Of a stretch of DNA of 64,000 nt, positions 56,428 through 64,000 are shown piece after piece. Numbering within the stretch: position 1 is the first letter of the stretch; each line of letters starts with the position of its first letter. The stretch covers positions 1,937,001 to 2,001,000 of the forward strand of contig NZ_JAKFIA010000001.1 in assembly GCF_022569295.1 (NCBI RefSeq), given 5' to 3'. This stretch comes from Pedomonas mirosovicensis (GTDB lineage: Bacteria; Pseudomonadota; Alphaproteobacteria; Sphingomonadales; Sphingomonadaceae). The translations under genes and the position numbers were made by a program. The notes under the pieces are model-generated. The model was not told the origin of the DNA, ran no database searches, and saw only the letters and a list, made by a program, of their open reading frames with translations.

Positions 56428-58968
56428 ATGTCATCGGAAACCACGGCGGCAGCCATTCCAAATGACTTTCCGGCCCAAACCGACCTGATGGACTCCCCCA
56501 TGGCAGAGACTGACGACGCAGAAGCGGATGGCACGGCACGCCCACGCGCACCGCTTTGGGTTGCCCTTGGTCTTTCCTTCATCTGGCTCGCCCTTGTTGG
56601 CGCGGCCCTCTATGTTCTCTACCAGAACCAGGGCCTGGCCCGGCCGAGCCTCATCGAACTGGCCATCTTCGCCGCGGGCGTCACCGCCCCGCTTTCGGTC
56701 ATCTGGCTGGTGGCGGGATTCTTCATTGTGCGCGCCCAGGCGCCGGCCTCGCGCGTGCAGCTTCACGACGCGCTTCTTGCCGAGCGGCGTCTGCGCCGAG
56801 CGGCCGAGCGGCTCAGCGGCAGCTTCTCCGCCTTTGATGGCGCGCTCAACGTTGCCGAGCACCGGGCCGAAGGCCTGTCCTCCGGCATCGAGCAGCAGAT
56901 CGGCCGCCTCGTCAACGCGGTGGAGACGCTGGGCGGTGTCACCGAAAAGGCGGAAGCGCGCCTTGCCGCCAGCGCCTCGGCCCTTGGCGGCTCCAGCGAG
57001 GCGCTGGAAGGCGTTACCACGCGCCTCACTGGCGCGGTGGACGAGGCCCGCCGCCACGTAACCGACATGCCGGGCGTGCTGGAACCGCTGGCCAACCGCA
57101 TCGACGGCCTGGCCGAGAAGCTGCAGGGCGCCGGCACCATCAGCCACGATCTGGCCGAATCCCTCTCCCGCGCCATCAACCAGCTGGTGCTCCGCCATCG
57201 GGACCTGAACGCCAGCCTCGGCGCGACCGACAAGACCACGACCGATCTTCTTGCCCGCATCGAGGCCGCCAGCGCCGCGCTTGAGGCTCAGGCGGCGACG
57301 CTGGACGAACGCAGCCAGTCCATCGCCAGCCAGCTCGGGAGCAGCCGCGACCAGATCGCCGCCAGCATGGACGACATGGCCGCCCGCCTGTCCTCGCTCA
57401 CCGGATCGGCAAAGGATCTGGCCGCCGAGCAGGCCGAGGCGCTGGAGGCGACGATCGACTCCCTGCGCGCCCGCCTCAACAGCGCGGCCGGCGAGGCGAT
57501 GAACACCCTCGCCCACCAGACCCAGCACGTCAGCGCCAGCATCAACCAGCTGCTGAGCCAGTTCGCCGGCCAGCGCCAGTCGGCCGCCGAGGATGTGGCC
57601 CGCCTGCACGAATCCTGGCGCGAGGTGGAAAGCCTGGTCGCCGAGGGCCTCACCCGGCAGGACCAGAGCGTCACCGAGCTTCAGCAGCGGCTGCGCGCCC
57701 TCAGCGACGAGGCGCGCACCCTGCCCCAGGCCATCACCGACGGCATGACCGCCACCGACCAGATGCAGCACGCCCTGGTCGAGACCCAGCGCGAGGCATC
57801 CCGCCTCACCCAGTCGCTGGCCGCCACCATCGAGCAGGCCTCCGAGGCCCGCGCGACCGTGGCCGAAGCGGCGGAGCACTCCAACACCATGGTCGGCGGC
57901 ATGCAGGCGGTCTCCACGGGCGCAGCGCAGCTGTCGGAAACCCTGGCCGCCGTTTCGGCAACGCTCGACCGCCAGCGCGAGGAGCTGGATGCGCTCCAGA
58001 CCAGCATGACGCATGCCCTGGCCGAGATGACCCCGGCCTTGTCCGCCGCTCGCGAGGCCACCCAGGCGACCGCCATTCAAAGCTCCAGCCAGCTGGTGGA
58101 AGCTTTGGGCCGCATCCGCACCATGACCGCGCAGGCCAGCGAGGCCCTGAAGACCGCGGCGGACGACATTGTTCAAACCGCCCAATCCACCCTGCGCCGC
58201 ATGAGCGTGGAGACCATCCGCGAGGAACTGGTCCAGCCGCTGCGGGAGAGCATCGATGAGGTGGAGACCGCCAGCCAGCGCGGCGTCGAGGCGACCCGGG
58301 CCGCCGTCGGCCAGCTGCACGGCGAGATGACGCGGCTCAACGAACTGGCTACGGCCATCGAACGGCGCGTGGCCGAAACCGACGCCTATCTCGGCCAGAA
58401 ATCCGAACAGGACCTCTCCCGCGCCGCCGCTCACCTGATCGAAAGCCTCAACTCCGCCGCCATCGACATCGCCAAGATGCTGGGCACGGAAGTCTCCGAC
58501 ACCGAGTGGCAGGCCTACCTCAAGGGCGACCGCAGCATCTTCGTGCGCCGGGCCGTCAAGCTGGCGGACCGGGGCGAGCGCACGCAGATCACCCGCCTGT
58601 TCGATACGGATACCGAATTCCGCGATCAGGTTCGCCGCTACATCCGTGATTTCGAGAAGCTGATCGGCCGCACCATGGCCGAGCGCGACGGGCAGGCTCT
58701 CAGCGTTACCCTGCTATCCTCGGACATGGGCAAGCTCTATGTGATGCTGGCCCAGTCCATCAACCGCCTCGGGGGGCTGATCCGGCGCGGGCCAATGAGC
58801 TGGACAGGGTGCGGGGGCCAAGCCCCCCTTGCAAGACAACAAACCCAACGCCAGATAAAAAAAGCCGGGCGCGCCTTGCGGACTCGGCTTTCTTATTGCC
58901 TGTGGCAGGCTGCCTTTATGACTTGCTGGCCGCAGCGGATCCTTCGCGCCCGGCGATCTTGGCGATGA
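56428..58968 (+). CDS. Large coiled-coil inner-membrane protein (native end probably 58780)
   Basis: As read, 846 residues from the ATG at 56428 (ribosome site GGAGAAG). Two membrane helices lie near residues 40-95 (APLWVALGLSFIWLALVGAA; AAGVTAPLSVIWLVAGFFIV), then about 500 residues of coiled coil, with a conserved globular end (DTEWQAYLKGD, LSSDMGKLYVMLAQSINRL). The layout recalls TipN, the new-pole marker of Caulobacter. The last 62 residues (from LIRRGPMSW) come from repeat copy 9; one base fewer in the six-G run at 58771-58776 ends the gene with LGG-stop at 58780. The convergent DUF2336 gene is then no longer overlapped. Confidence 0.82.
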   Translation: MSSETTAAAIPNDFPAQTDLMDSPMAETDDAEADGTARPRAPLWVALGLSFIWLALVGAALYVLYQNQGLARPSLIELAIFAAGVTAPLSVIWLVAGFFIVRAQAPASRVQLHDALLAERRLRRAAERLSGSFSAFDGALNVAEHRAEGLSSGIEQQIGRLVNAVETLGGVTEKAEARLAASASALGGSSEALEGVTTRLTGAVDEARRHVTDMPGVLEPLANRIDGLAEKLQGAGTISHDLAESLSRAINQLVLRHRDLNASLGATDKTTTDLLARIEAASAALEAQAATLDERSQSIASQLGSSRDQIAASMDDMAARLSSLTGSAKDLAAEQAEALEATIDSLRARLNSAAGEAMNTLAHQTQHVSASINQLLSQFAGQRQSAAEDVARLHESWREVESLVAEGLTRQDQSVTELQQRLRALSDEARTLPQAITDGMTATDQMQHALVETQREASRLTQSLAATIEQASEARATVAEAAEHSNTMVGGMQAVSTGAAQLSETLAAVSATLDRQREELDALQTSMTHALAEMTPALSAAREATQATAIQSSSQLVEALGRIRTMTAQASEALKTAADDIVQTAQSTLRRMSVETIREELVQPLRESIDEVETASQRGVEATRAAVGQLHGEMTRLNELATAIERRVAETDAYLGQKSEQDLSRAAAHLIESLNSAAIDIAKMLGTEVSDTEWQAYLKGDRSIFVRRAVKLADRGERTQITRLFDTDTEFRDQVRRYIRDFEKLIGRTMAERDGQALSVTLLSSDMGKLYVMLAQSINRLGGLIRRGPMSWTGCGGQAPLARQQTQRQIKKAGRALRTRLSYCLWQAAFMTCWPQRILRARRSWR
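58806..58836. repeat. Mosaic hairpin repeat, copy 9 (core hairpin only)
   Basis: GGTGCGGGGGCCAAGCCCCC, stem GGGGGC (58813-58818) with GCCCCC (58822-58827), followed by CTTGCAAGAC. It is the core of the family, and lies in the gap between the corrected coiled-coil gene and DUF2336. Confidence 0.55.
58857..58895. terminator. Bidirectional terminator-like hairpin
   Basis: AAAGCCG (58861-58867) pairs with CGGCTTT (58885-58891), with an A-run before and CTTATT after, so it can act on both the plus-strand coiled-coil gene and the minus-strand DUF2336 gene. Confidence 0.6.
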
Positions 58969-60046
58969 AATAGTCCAGATTCTCCGGGTCCATGCTTTCC
59001 TCGAACTGGGTCAGCACCCGCTCGATGGTCATTTCCCGAATCGTCTGCCGGTCGCAATCAACCATGTGCGACAGCTCGTCGATCGCCTGCAGCGCCGTCT
59101 TGGCAACGGGCAGCGACTGGGCCGGCAGACCGCAGCGGTGGAACAGGCGGGCAAGACCCTTGCCGCCGCGATCATGGATCAGCTGGTGAGCGTTGGCGAC
59201 GGGAATGTCCGCCCGCTTGGCCATCGCCACCTCGAAGAAGGAGATATCGCCCATGCACAGGGCGCGCATGATGATGGTCGGCGTCAGCCGCCCGTTGGCG
59301 TGCAGCTGGTCGACCAGTTCGAACACATCGGGCGTGTCGCTGGAGCCGCCCAGCAGGTTGAGCGTGGCCCGCTCGCGGCTGTCGAGCAGCAAGTCCATCG
59401 CCACGTCGGGCGATAGGTCATGGTGCGTCACCAGGTGGTCGCGAATCTTCTCGGAGACCAGCGTCACCAGCCGCTCGGCAATCTTCATCGGCAGCACCGA
59501 GCGTTCCGCCATCGGATTGGAGATACGCTTGATGTGTCCGAAGTCATCGAGCACGCGGCTCATGGTCTTCTCGTTGAGCTGGGCGCCATCGTTGGCGACC
59601 AGGCGGGCCACCACGTCCTCGTTGCAGGTCTCGACGAGCGCATCGGAGATCCGCTCGGAGACCACGGCCCGCCCCGCCACCGCCACCTGGTATTCGGCGG
59701 GCTTGGACTGGATGATGCCCAGGAGGTCGTCGTCCGTCAGCACGGAGCTGGCCTCGATGATCGGCAGCGCCACCTCGGCAATGTCATTCGCCAACGCAAC
59801 CGCCACATCATGCGGCAGCTCCGGGCTCAGGCGGATGCTCTGCGACAGAGCCTCCCTCACCTTCAATTCCACATCGCGCGCCATGATGCGGAAGATTTCC
59901 TCGGCCAGAATCCGCTCCCGCTCGCCAAGGGCGCCGTTGGCAAAGGCCGAGGCCACCTTGGACGCTGTCAGGGCTCTGTTGTCGGTCGATGGGTCCGACA
60001 GGAGTTTCTTCACGTCTTCAACGGAAAGCTGATGTCCGGCACTCAA
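58916..60046 (-). CDS. DUF2336 protein (second paralogue)
   Basis: 376 residues, starting at a TTG (60046) that has an excellent GGAGGTGAGATC ribosome site; upstream frame is open but has no site. Helical repeats as in the first paralogue: SIRLSPELPHDVAVALANDI, DLLGIIQSKPAEYQVAVAGR, VSEKIRDHLVTHHDLSPDVA. Role unknown; convergent with the coiled-coil gene. A perfect CtrA box lies 80 bases upstream, so it is likely cell-cycle controlled. Confidence 0.87.
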   Translation of the reverse strand: MSAGHQLSVEDVKKLLSDPSTDNRALTASKVASAFANGALGERERILAEEIFRIMARDVELKVREALSQSIRLSPELPHDVAVALANDIAEVALPIIEASSVLTDDDLLGIIQSKPAEYQVAVAGRAVVSERISDALVETCNEDVVARLVANDGAQLNEKTMSRVLDDFGHIKRISNPMAERSVLPMKIAERLVTLVSEKIRDHLVTHHDLSPDVAMDLLLDSRERATLNLLGGSSDTPDVFELVDQLHANGRLTPTIIMRALCMGDISFFEVAMAKRADIPVANAHQLIHDRGGKGLARLFHRCGLPAQSLPVAKTALQAIDELSHMVDCDRQTIREMTIERVLTQFEESMDPENLDYFIAKIAGREGSAAASKS

Positions 60047-60126
60047 GATCTCACCTCCGAACGTGTCAGCCCATCGGGGCTGTTGCGCGCAACGTCCATG
60101 ACGCAACCATCGTTAAGCGCCACTGG

Positions 60127-60141
60127 TTAAGTGGGGGTTAA
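60127..60141. promoter_or_regulatory. Perfect CtrA-type box TTAA-N7-TTAA
   Basis: TTAA at 60127-60130 and 60138-60141 with GTGGGGG between. Another TTAA lies at 60113-60116. It is in the upstream region of the minus-strand DUF2336 gene. A perfect match is rare in such GC-rich DNA. CtrA consensus in Caulobacter and relatives is this same spacing. Confidence 0.7.
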
Positions 60142-60235
60142 GCGCCCACGCCGCTGAAACGAAACATGGACGTTTCTAACCCGCCAATCCACGCGGAATA
60201 GTATACCTGCTTTCATGCGGGGCAGAAATGCCACG

Positions 60236-60271
60236 AAAAGCAGAAGCCCGACCTTTCGGCCGGGCTTCTGC
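60236..60271 (-). terminator. Rho-independent terminator of aqpZ
   Basis: GCAGAAGCCCG (60240-60250) pairs with CGGGCTTCTGC (60261-60271); reading on the minus strand a TTTTC follows. 25 bases past the aqpZ stop. Confidence 0.85.
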
Positions 60272-60295
60272 CAGTCGCGCGTTGAAACGCCGTTT

Positions 60296-61003
60296 TTAGT
60301 TCTTCTCTTCCCCGGCCAGGCCGCGATAGGCGAAGCCGGCGATCACCGCGCCGATGATCGGCGCCACCCAGAACAGCCAGAGCTGCTGCAGCGCGAGGCC
60401 CCCGACCAGCAGCGCCGGGCCGGTGCTGCGCGCCGGATTGACCGAGGTGTTGGTCACTGGAATGCTGATGAGGTGGATGAGCGTCAGGGCAAGGCCGATG
60501 GCGATTGGCGCAAATCCCGCCGGCGCGCGCCGGTCGGTCGCCCCCAGAATGACGATCAGGAAGCCGAAGGTCAGCACGATTTCCGTGATGAGGCCGGCCG
60601 TCAGGCCATAGCCGCCCGGCGACAGGGTGCCGTAGCCGTTCACGGCAAGGCCGTTGGCCGCCAGCGTGAAGCCTTCCTTGTCGCCGGCGATCAGCAGGAT
60701 AACGCCGGCCGCGATAATGGCGCCGATCACCTGGGCGATGACGTAGGGCGCGATCTCCTTCGCCGGGAAGCGGCCGCCCGACCACAGGCCGATGGTCACG
60801 GCCGGGTTGAGGTGGCAGCCCGAGATGTGGCCGATGGCATAGGCCATGGTCAGAACCGTAAGGCCGAAGGCCAGGGCAACGCCCAGAAACCCAATCCCGA
60901 GATCCGGAAAGCCTGCCGCGAGAACCGCGCTGCCGCATCCGCCGAGCACCAACCAGAACGTACCCAGAAGCTCTGCAAACAACCGTTTAGGCAATGGAGC
61001 CAT
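60296..61003 (-). CDS. aqpZ: Aquaporin Z
   Basis: 235 residues, six membrane helices and two pore half-helices with the NPA motifs HLNPAVTIG and SVNPARSTG. The narrow filter carries the Arg after the second NPA and an invariant His (ISGCHLNPA precedes the first), as in water-selective AqpZ. It moves water across the inner membrane during osmotic change. Monocistronic with its own terminator; a 461-base gap lies upstream. Confidence 0.95.
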   Translation of the reverse strand: MAPLPKRLFAELLGTFWLVLGGCGSAVLAAGFPDLGIGFLGVALAFGLTVLTMAYAIGHISGCHLNPAVTIGLWSGGRFPAKEIAPYVIAQVIGAIIAAGVILLIAGDKEGFTLAANGLAVNGYGTLSPGGYGLTAGLITEIVLTFGFLIVILGATDRRAPAGFAPIAIGLALTLIHLISIPVTNTSVNPARSTGPALLVGGLALQQLWLFWVAPIIGAVIAGFAYRGLAGEEKN

Positions 61004-61464
61004 ACTTTCTTCCTTTTCCTGAGCCCGCCTGCCCTCAAAGGCAGCACAGGCGTAAAAGCAGGCTCGATGCTATGCAGTAACGATCTACATTCCAATACAA
61101 AAATGAGATGCTTGAGTTACCCACCGCTTTAACTGAACAAATAATATGCGCCGCAAGCCCACCCGGCAGGGATAAGAATAATTTCTACAAGCATATTGAT
61201 TTGGGAGTGGGCCGCTCGTTTCTTTGCCGTTAGCGTGCTGGAGCGCGCTTGGAGAGCACGAAATCTCCCAGCGAAATCAAGCCTTGGGATCGGGCGGATA
61301 AAGCGCTAATTCAGCTGCGGTTCAGCCGTTCTGGACGATGGTCCGCGGCAAAAGAGCAAGCCTGCAGGACTTGGCAGAGCTTCGCCCAGACACTAACTAC
61401 CTAGCTTTGGGCGGCAAGAGTTATGGCCGCGCGCCGTTCGCGTCCGAAGAGAAAAGGAGCAAGT
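61004..61464. other. Intergenic region, no gene seen
   Basis: Between divergent aqpZ and the MlaC-like gene. AT-rich around 61080-61200 (possible aqpZ promoter), GC-rich after that. No ORF with a ribosome site, no tRNA, no clear hairpin with a T-run was found. Confidence 0.45.
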
Positions 61465-62133
61465 ATGCGACTTCGTTTTAATGCGTTCCTGGCCACCGCG
61501 CTCGCCCTGGGTTCCCTCACCGCCACCAGCGTTTATGCCCCTGCCGCCCTGGCGGCGGAGGATGCCGTGAACGCCAGCGCCGCCACCAAGTTCATCCAGA
61601 CCCTGGCGGATCAGGCCTTCGAGGTGCTGCGGAACCAGTCGCTCAGCCAGGCGCAGCGGGACCAGCAGTTCCGCCAGCTGCTGCAGAAGGGCTTCGCGCT
61701 CGACATCATCGGCAACGGCGTGCTCGGCACTGCCCGCCGCACGGCAACGCCGGAGCAGCTGAAGGCCTTCCATGCGGTTTTCCCGGATTACGTCATCCGC
61801 ATCTACTCGTCCCGCCTGACCGAGTATGGCAACTCCACGCTCAAGGTGACGGGCACCGCCCCGGCCCCGCGCGGCGACATCTACGTGCGAACCCTCGTCA
61901 CCGGCCCCAACGTGCAGCAGCCGGTCCACGCCGACTGGCGCATCCGCAACGTGGCCGGGCGCGGCCTCAAGGTCATCGACCTGTCGCTTGAGGGCGTGAG
62001 CATGGCTGTCACCCAGCGGGACGAGTTCAATGCCAAGATCCAGGCGCGCGGCCTTGACGGCCTGATCGCCGAGATGAAGAGCACGACCGTCTCTTCCACC
62101 AAGACGGCGGCCAGCACCCCCGAGAAGCGATGA
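61465..62133 (+). CDS. MlaC-family phospholipid-binding periplasmic protein
   Basis: 222 residues from the ATG at 61465 (ribosome site AAAAGGAG). Signal peptide ends YAPAALAAED. The Ttg2D/MlaC domain (ATKFIQTLADQAFEVLRNQS, YVIRIYSSRLTEYG, ADWRIRNVAGRGLKVIDLSL) binds one phospholipid and shuttles it between outer and inner membranes. No mlaFEDB lies beside it. Its stop shares ATGA with the carbonic anhydrase gene. Confidence 0.88.
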   Translation: MRLRFNAFLATALALGSLTATSVYAPAALAAEDAVNASAATKFIQTLADQAFEVLRNQSLSQAQRDQQFRQLLQKGFALDIIGNGVLGTARRTATPEQLKAFHAVFPDYVIRIYSSRLTEYGNSTLKVTGTAPAPRGDIYVRTLVTGPNVQQPVHADWRIRNVAGRGLKVIDLSLEGVSMAVTQRDEFNAKIQARGLDGLIAEMKSTTVSSTKTAASTPEKR

Positions 62134-62723
62134 GCAGCCAGCCAGGCTTTGCGGACGCCGCCTTCGTCCATCCCACCGCCCTCCTCTACGGGCGCGTGAG
62201 GCTATGCGAGGGCGCGTCCGTCTGGCCCTATGTGGTAATGCGATCCGAGACAGCGCATATCCACATTGGCAGCTTTACCAATGTGCAGGACTTCGTGATG
62301 GTCCACACCAGCCCCAATCTCCCCGTGGAGGTTGGGGCTTTCTGTTCCATCACCCACCACGCCACGCTGCATGGCTGCCGCATCGGCGACAACTGCCTCA
62401 TCGGCATCAACGCCACGGTTTATGACGGCGCGCAGGTGGGCAACAACTGCATCATCGGCCAGCACAGCTATGTGAAGGAGGGCACGGAGATCCCCGACAA
62501 TTCCATTGTCGTCGGCTCTCCCGCCAAGGTGATCCGCACCCGGAACAGCTGGATTCCCAACCGGCTGAACGCCCTTCTCTACCACCGCAACGCCCTTGCC
62601 TACGCGCGCGGCGACCACCGCGCCTGGGACGGGCCGGAGTTCGAGCGGTTCGTGCAGGAAACGCTGGAGCGGCTGCACCGGGAATTTGAGGATCTTGAAC
62701 GGGGCAATCATGCGCCAGCTTGA
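62130..62723 (+). CDS. Gamma-type carbonic anhydrase-like hexapeptide-repeat protein
   Basis: 197 residues. Left-handed beta-helix with hexapeptide repeats (LYGRVRLCEGASVWPYVVM, IGDNCLIGINATVYDGAQVG) and metal-type His in VMVHTSPN and ITHHATLHGC. Related proteins hydrate carbon dioxide or store metal; many bacterial relatives (YrdA/CaiE) are only weakly active. A short helical tail follows. It overlaps the next gene's start by 14 bases. Confidence 0.9.
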   Translation: MSSQPGFADAAFVHPTALLYGRVRLCEGASVWPYVVMRSETAHIHIGSFTNVQDFVMVHTSPNLPVEVGAFCSITHHATLHGCRIGDNCLIGINATVYDGAQVGNNCIIGQHSYVKEGTEIPDNSIVVGSPAKVIRTRNSWIPNRLNALLYHRNALAYARGDHRAWDGPEFERFVQETLERLHREFEDLERGNHAPA

Positions 62724-63690
62724 CGTTCGCGTCGACACCTTCCCCATTCGCGGGGCCTTCACCATTTCACGCGGCAGCAAAACCCAGGCGGAAGTCATCA
62801 CCGTCCGCCTAACGGAAAACGGCGTGACCGGCTGGGCCGAGAGCGTGCCCTATGGCCGCTACGGCGAAACGCTGGAGAGCGTCGCCGCCCAGATCAACGC
62901 CATCCGCGCCCAGCTGCAGGCCGGGTGCAGCCGTGCCGACATCAGCCGCCTGCTGCCTCCCGGCGCGGCCCGCAATGCGGTCGATTGCGCCCTGTGGGAC
63001 CTGGAAGCCCGCCAGCGCGGAACGCCGGTGTGGGAACTGGCGGGGCTGAAGCCGCCCGCACCTGTCACCACCGCCTACACCCTCAGCCTTGCGGCGCCCG
63101 AGGCCATGGCCGAGGCCGCGCGCAATGCGCCGGGCACCGATCTTCTGAAGCTGAAGCTCGGCGGCGAGGCGGACCTCGATCGCCTGCGGGCCGTGCGCGA
63201 GGCCGCGCCCGAGGCGCGCCTGATCGTCGATGCCAACGAGGGCTGGGACTTTGAGACGCTCGAGCGGCTGGCGCCCCGGTGCGCCGAGCTTGGCGTCGTC
63301 CTCATCGAGCAGCCCCTGCCCGCCGCGCAGGACCACATGCTCACCCGCGGCCGGTATCCGGTCAGCATCTGCGCGGACGAATCATGCCACACCGCCGCTG
63401 ACATGGACCGGCTGGCCGACCGCTACGACGCGGTCAACATCAAGCTGGACAAGACCGGCGGCCTCACCGAGGCCATCCACACGCTGGAGCGGGCGCGCAG
63501 CTACGACATGGATATCATGGTCGGCTGCATGGTCGGCTCGTCGCTGGCCATGGCGCCGGCGGTCCTGCTCACCCCTTACGCCGCCTTTGTCGATCTTGAT
63601 GGACCGTTGCTGCTAAGGGAAGACCGAACCCCTTCATTGTGCTATCAGCGCGGCCAGATCATCCCCGGCCCAACGGGCCTGTGGGGCTGA
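62710..63690 (+). CDS. Dipeptide epimerase (enolase superfamily, AEE/DgcA type)
   Basis: 326 residues from the ATG at 62710. A capping domain, then the barrel: KxK motif in LLKLKLGGEADLDRL, metal ligands in IVDANEGWDFE, EQPLPAAQD and CADESCH, and the Lys in INIKLDKTGG. It epimerises L-Ala-D/L-Glu in peptidoglycan recycling. The overlap with the carbonic anhydrase gene couples them. Other enolase-superfamily activities (muconate cycloisomerase) are less likely from the KxK set. Confidence 0.9.
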   Translation: MRQLDVRVDTFPIRGAFTISRGSKTQAEVITVRLTENGVTGWAESVPYGRYGETLESVAAQINAIRAQLQAGCSRADISRLLPPGAARNAVDCALWDLEARQRGTPVWELAGLKPPAPVTTAYTLSLAAPEAMAEAARNAPGTDLLKLKLGGEADLDRLRAVREAAPEARLIVDANEGWDFETLERLAPRCAELGVVLIEQPLPAAQDHMLTRGRYPVSICADESCHTAADMDRLADRYDAVNIKLDKTGGLTEAIHTLERARSYDMDIMVGCMVGSSLAMAPAVLLTPYAAFVDLDGPLLLREDRTPSLCYQRGQIIPGPTGLWG

Positions 63691-63811
63691 AGCATTTCCC
63701 GCCCCACCGGGCAAGGGCTTGCGCTTCAGGAATTGCGGGAACTTGGAACACGGAGCGTCGATCAGTCCGCAAGCGGACCGCGCTGGCTCCGGATGATTAT
63801 GGAGTAGAGTA

Positions 63812-64000
63812 ATGACACAGAACCTGATGCACCTGGTATTCGGCGGGCGGGTGAAAGATCCGCAGGGCCTTGAGTTCGAGGACCTGAACGCCGTTGATTT
63901 CGTTGGCATCTTCCCTGACTACGCCTCGGCCGAGAAGGCGTGGCGCGGCGCGGCCCAGCGCACCGTGGACGACGCCCAGATGAAGTATGTGATCGTTCAC
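63812..64000 (+). CDS. DUF4170 protein (3' end beyond window)
   Basis: ATG at 63812 after ATGGAGTAGAGTA. The first 63 codons read MTQNLMHLVFGGRVKDPQG, then NAVDFVGIFPDYASAEKAWR and DDAQMKYVIVH, which match a short alphaproteobacterial family (DUF4170). The role is unknown; relatives often lie near lipid A genes. It is cut by the window edge. Confidence 0.85.
   Translation, partial: MTQNLMHLVFGGRVKDPQGLEFEDLNAVDFVGIFPDYASAEKAWRGAAQRTVDDAQMKYVIVH

Overview
This is a GC-rich chromosomal window from a motile, free-living alphaproteobacterium. The clade is indicated by a C4-pathway 5-aminolevulinate synthase (HemA) with HemB, a riboflavin synthesis operon carrying a zinc-less RibB-RibA fusion, methionine synthase split into two genes, two DUF2336 proteins, and a perfect CtrA-type box (TTAA-N7-TTAA). 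A Sphingomonadales, Caulobacterales or Rhodospirillales-like lineage fits, but the sequence does not fix the order. No rRNA, tRNA, CRISPR array, prophage, integrase or transposase was seen; the window is almost entirely core genome.

Layout. 1-5.6 kb (minus): CoA transferase, an atypical crotonase and a fused indolepyruvate ferredoxin oxidoreductase, all acyl-CoA or 2-oxoacid metabolism. 5.8-10.1 kb (plus): an RND efflux pair. 10.3-15.0 kb: ubiK, ybjN-like, proC, a TetR-like gene, a MarR gene divergent from ilvE, and a GNAT gene. 15.4-29.4 kb: a long minus-strand run (murI, a 3-hydroxyisobutyryl-CoA hydrolase, hemA, a small conserved gene, rpiB, glyA, nrdR, ribD, ribE, ribB-X, ribH, nusB, thiL, fliL, hppA). 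29.6-38.6 kb: hemB, an amidohydrolase, a beta-hydroxyacid dehydrogenase, ilvA, a motB-like gene, bpt/ate and a membrane-anchored beta-helix protein. 38.7-48.3 kb (minus): methionine block (ArsR-methyltransferase fusion, metF, metH in two parts, metA) with a PAS histidine kinase and a DUF2336 gene between. 48.4-60.0 kb: flgK-flgL, a Wzi-like outer-membrane protein, a nucleotidyltransferase-like membrane protein, Hpt and receiver proteins, a large coiled-coil membrane protein and the second DUF2336 gene. 60.3-64 kb: aqpZ, an MlaC-like protein, a gamma-carbonic anhydrase, a dipeptide epimerase and the start of a DUF4170 gene.

Genes that work together: metF, both metH halves and metA complete methionine synthesis and recycling. 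The rib genes share a minus-strand run with glyA and nrdR. The flagellar genes (fliL, motB-like, flgK, flgL) are scattered but show sigma-54 and CtrA-like promoter elements next to two-component parts (histidine kinase, Hpt, receiver) and the DUF2336 pair, which suggests a cell-cycle or polarity-linked motility regulon.

Two window-wide observations stand out. First, a family of mosaic hairpin repeats lies in at least nine intergenic gaps and in no intact gene. Second, four genes (rpiB, amidohydrolase, flgK, coiled-coil gene) are each restored by removing one base from a six-base G or C run. That pattern looks like systematic homopolymer error, or less likely slippage. hemB has a separate one-base shift outside a homopolymer.
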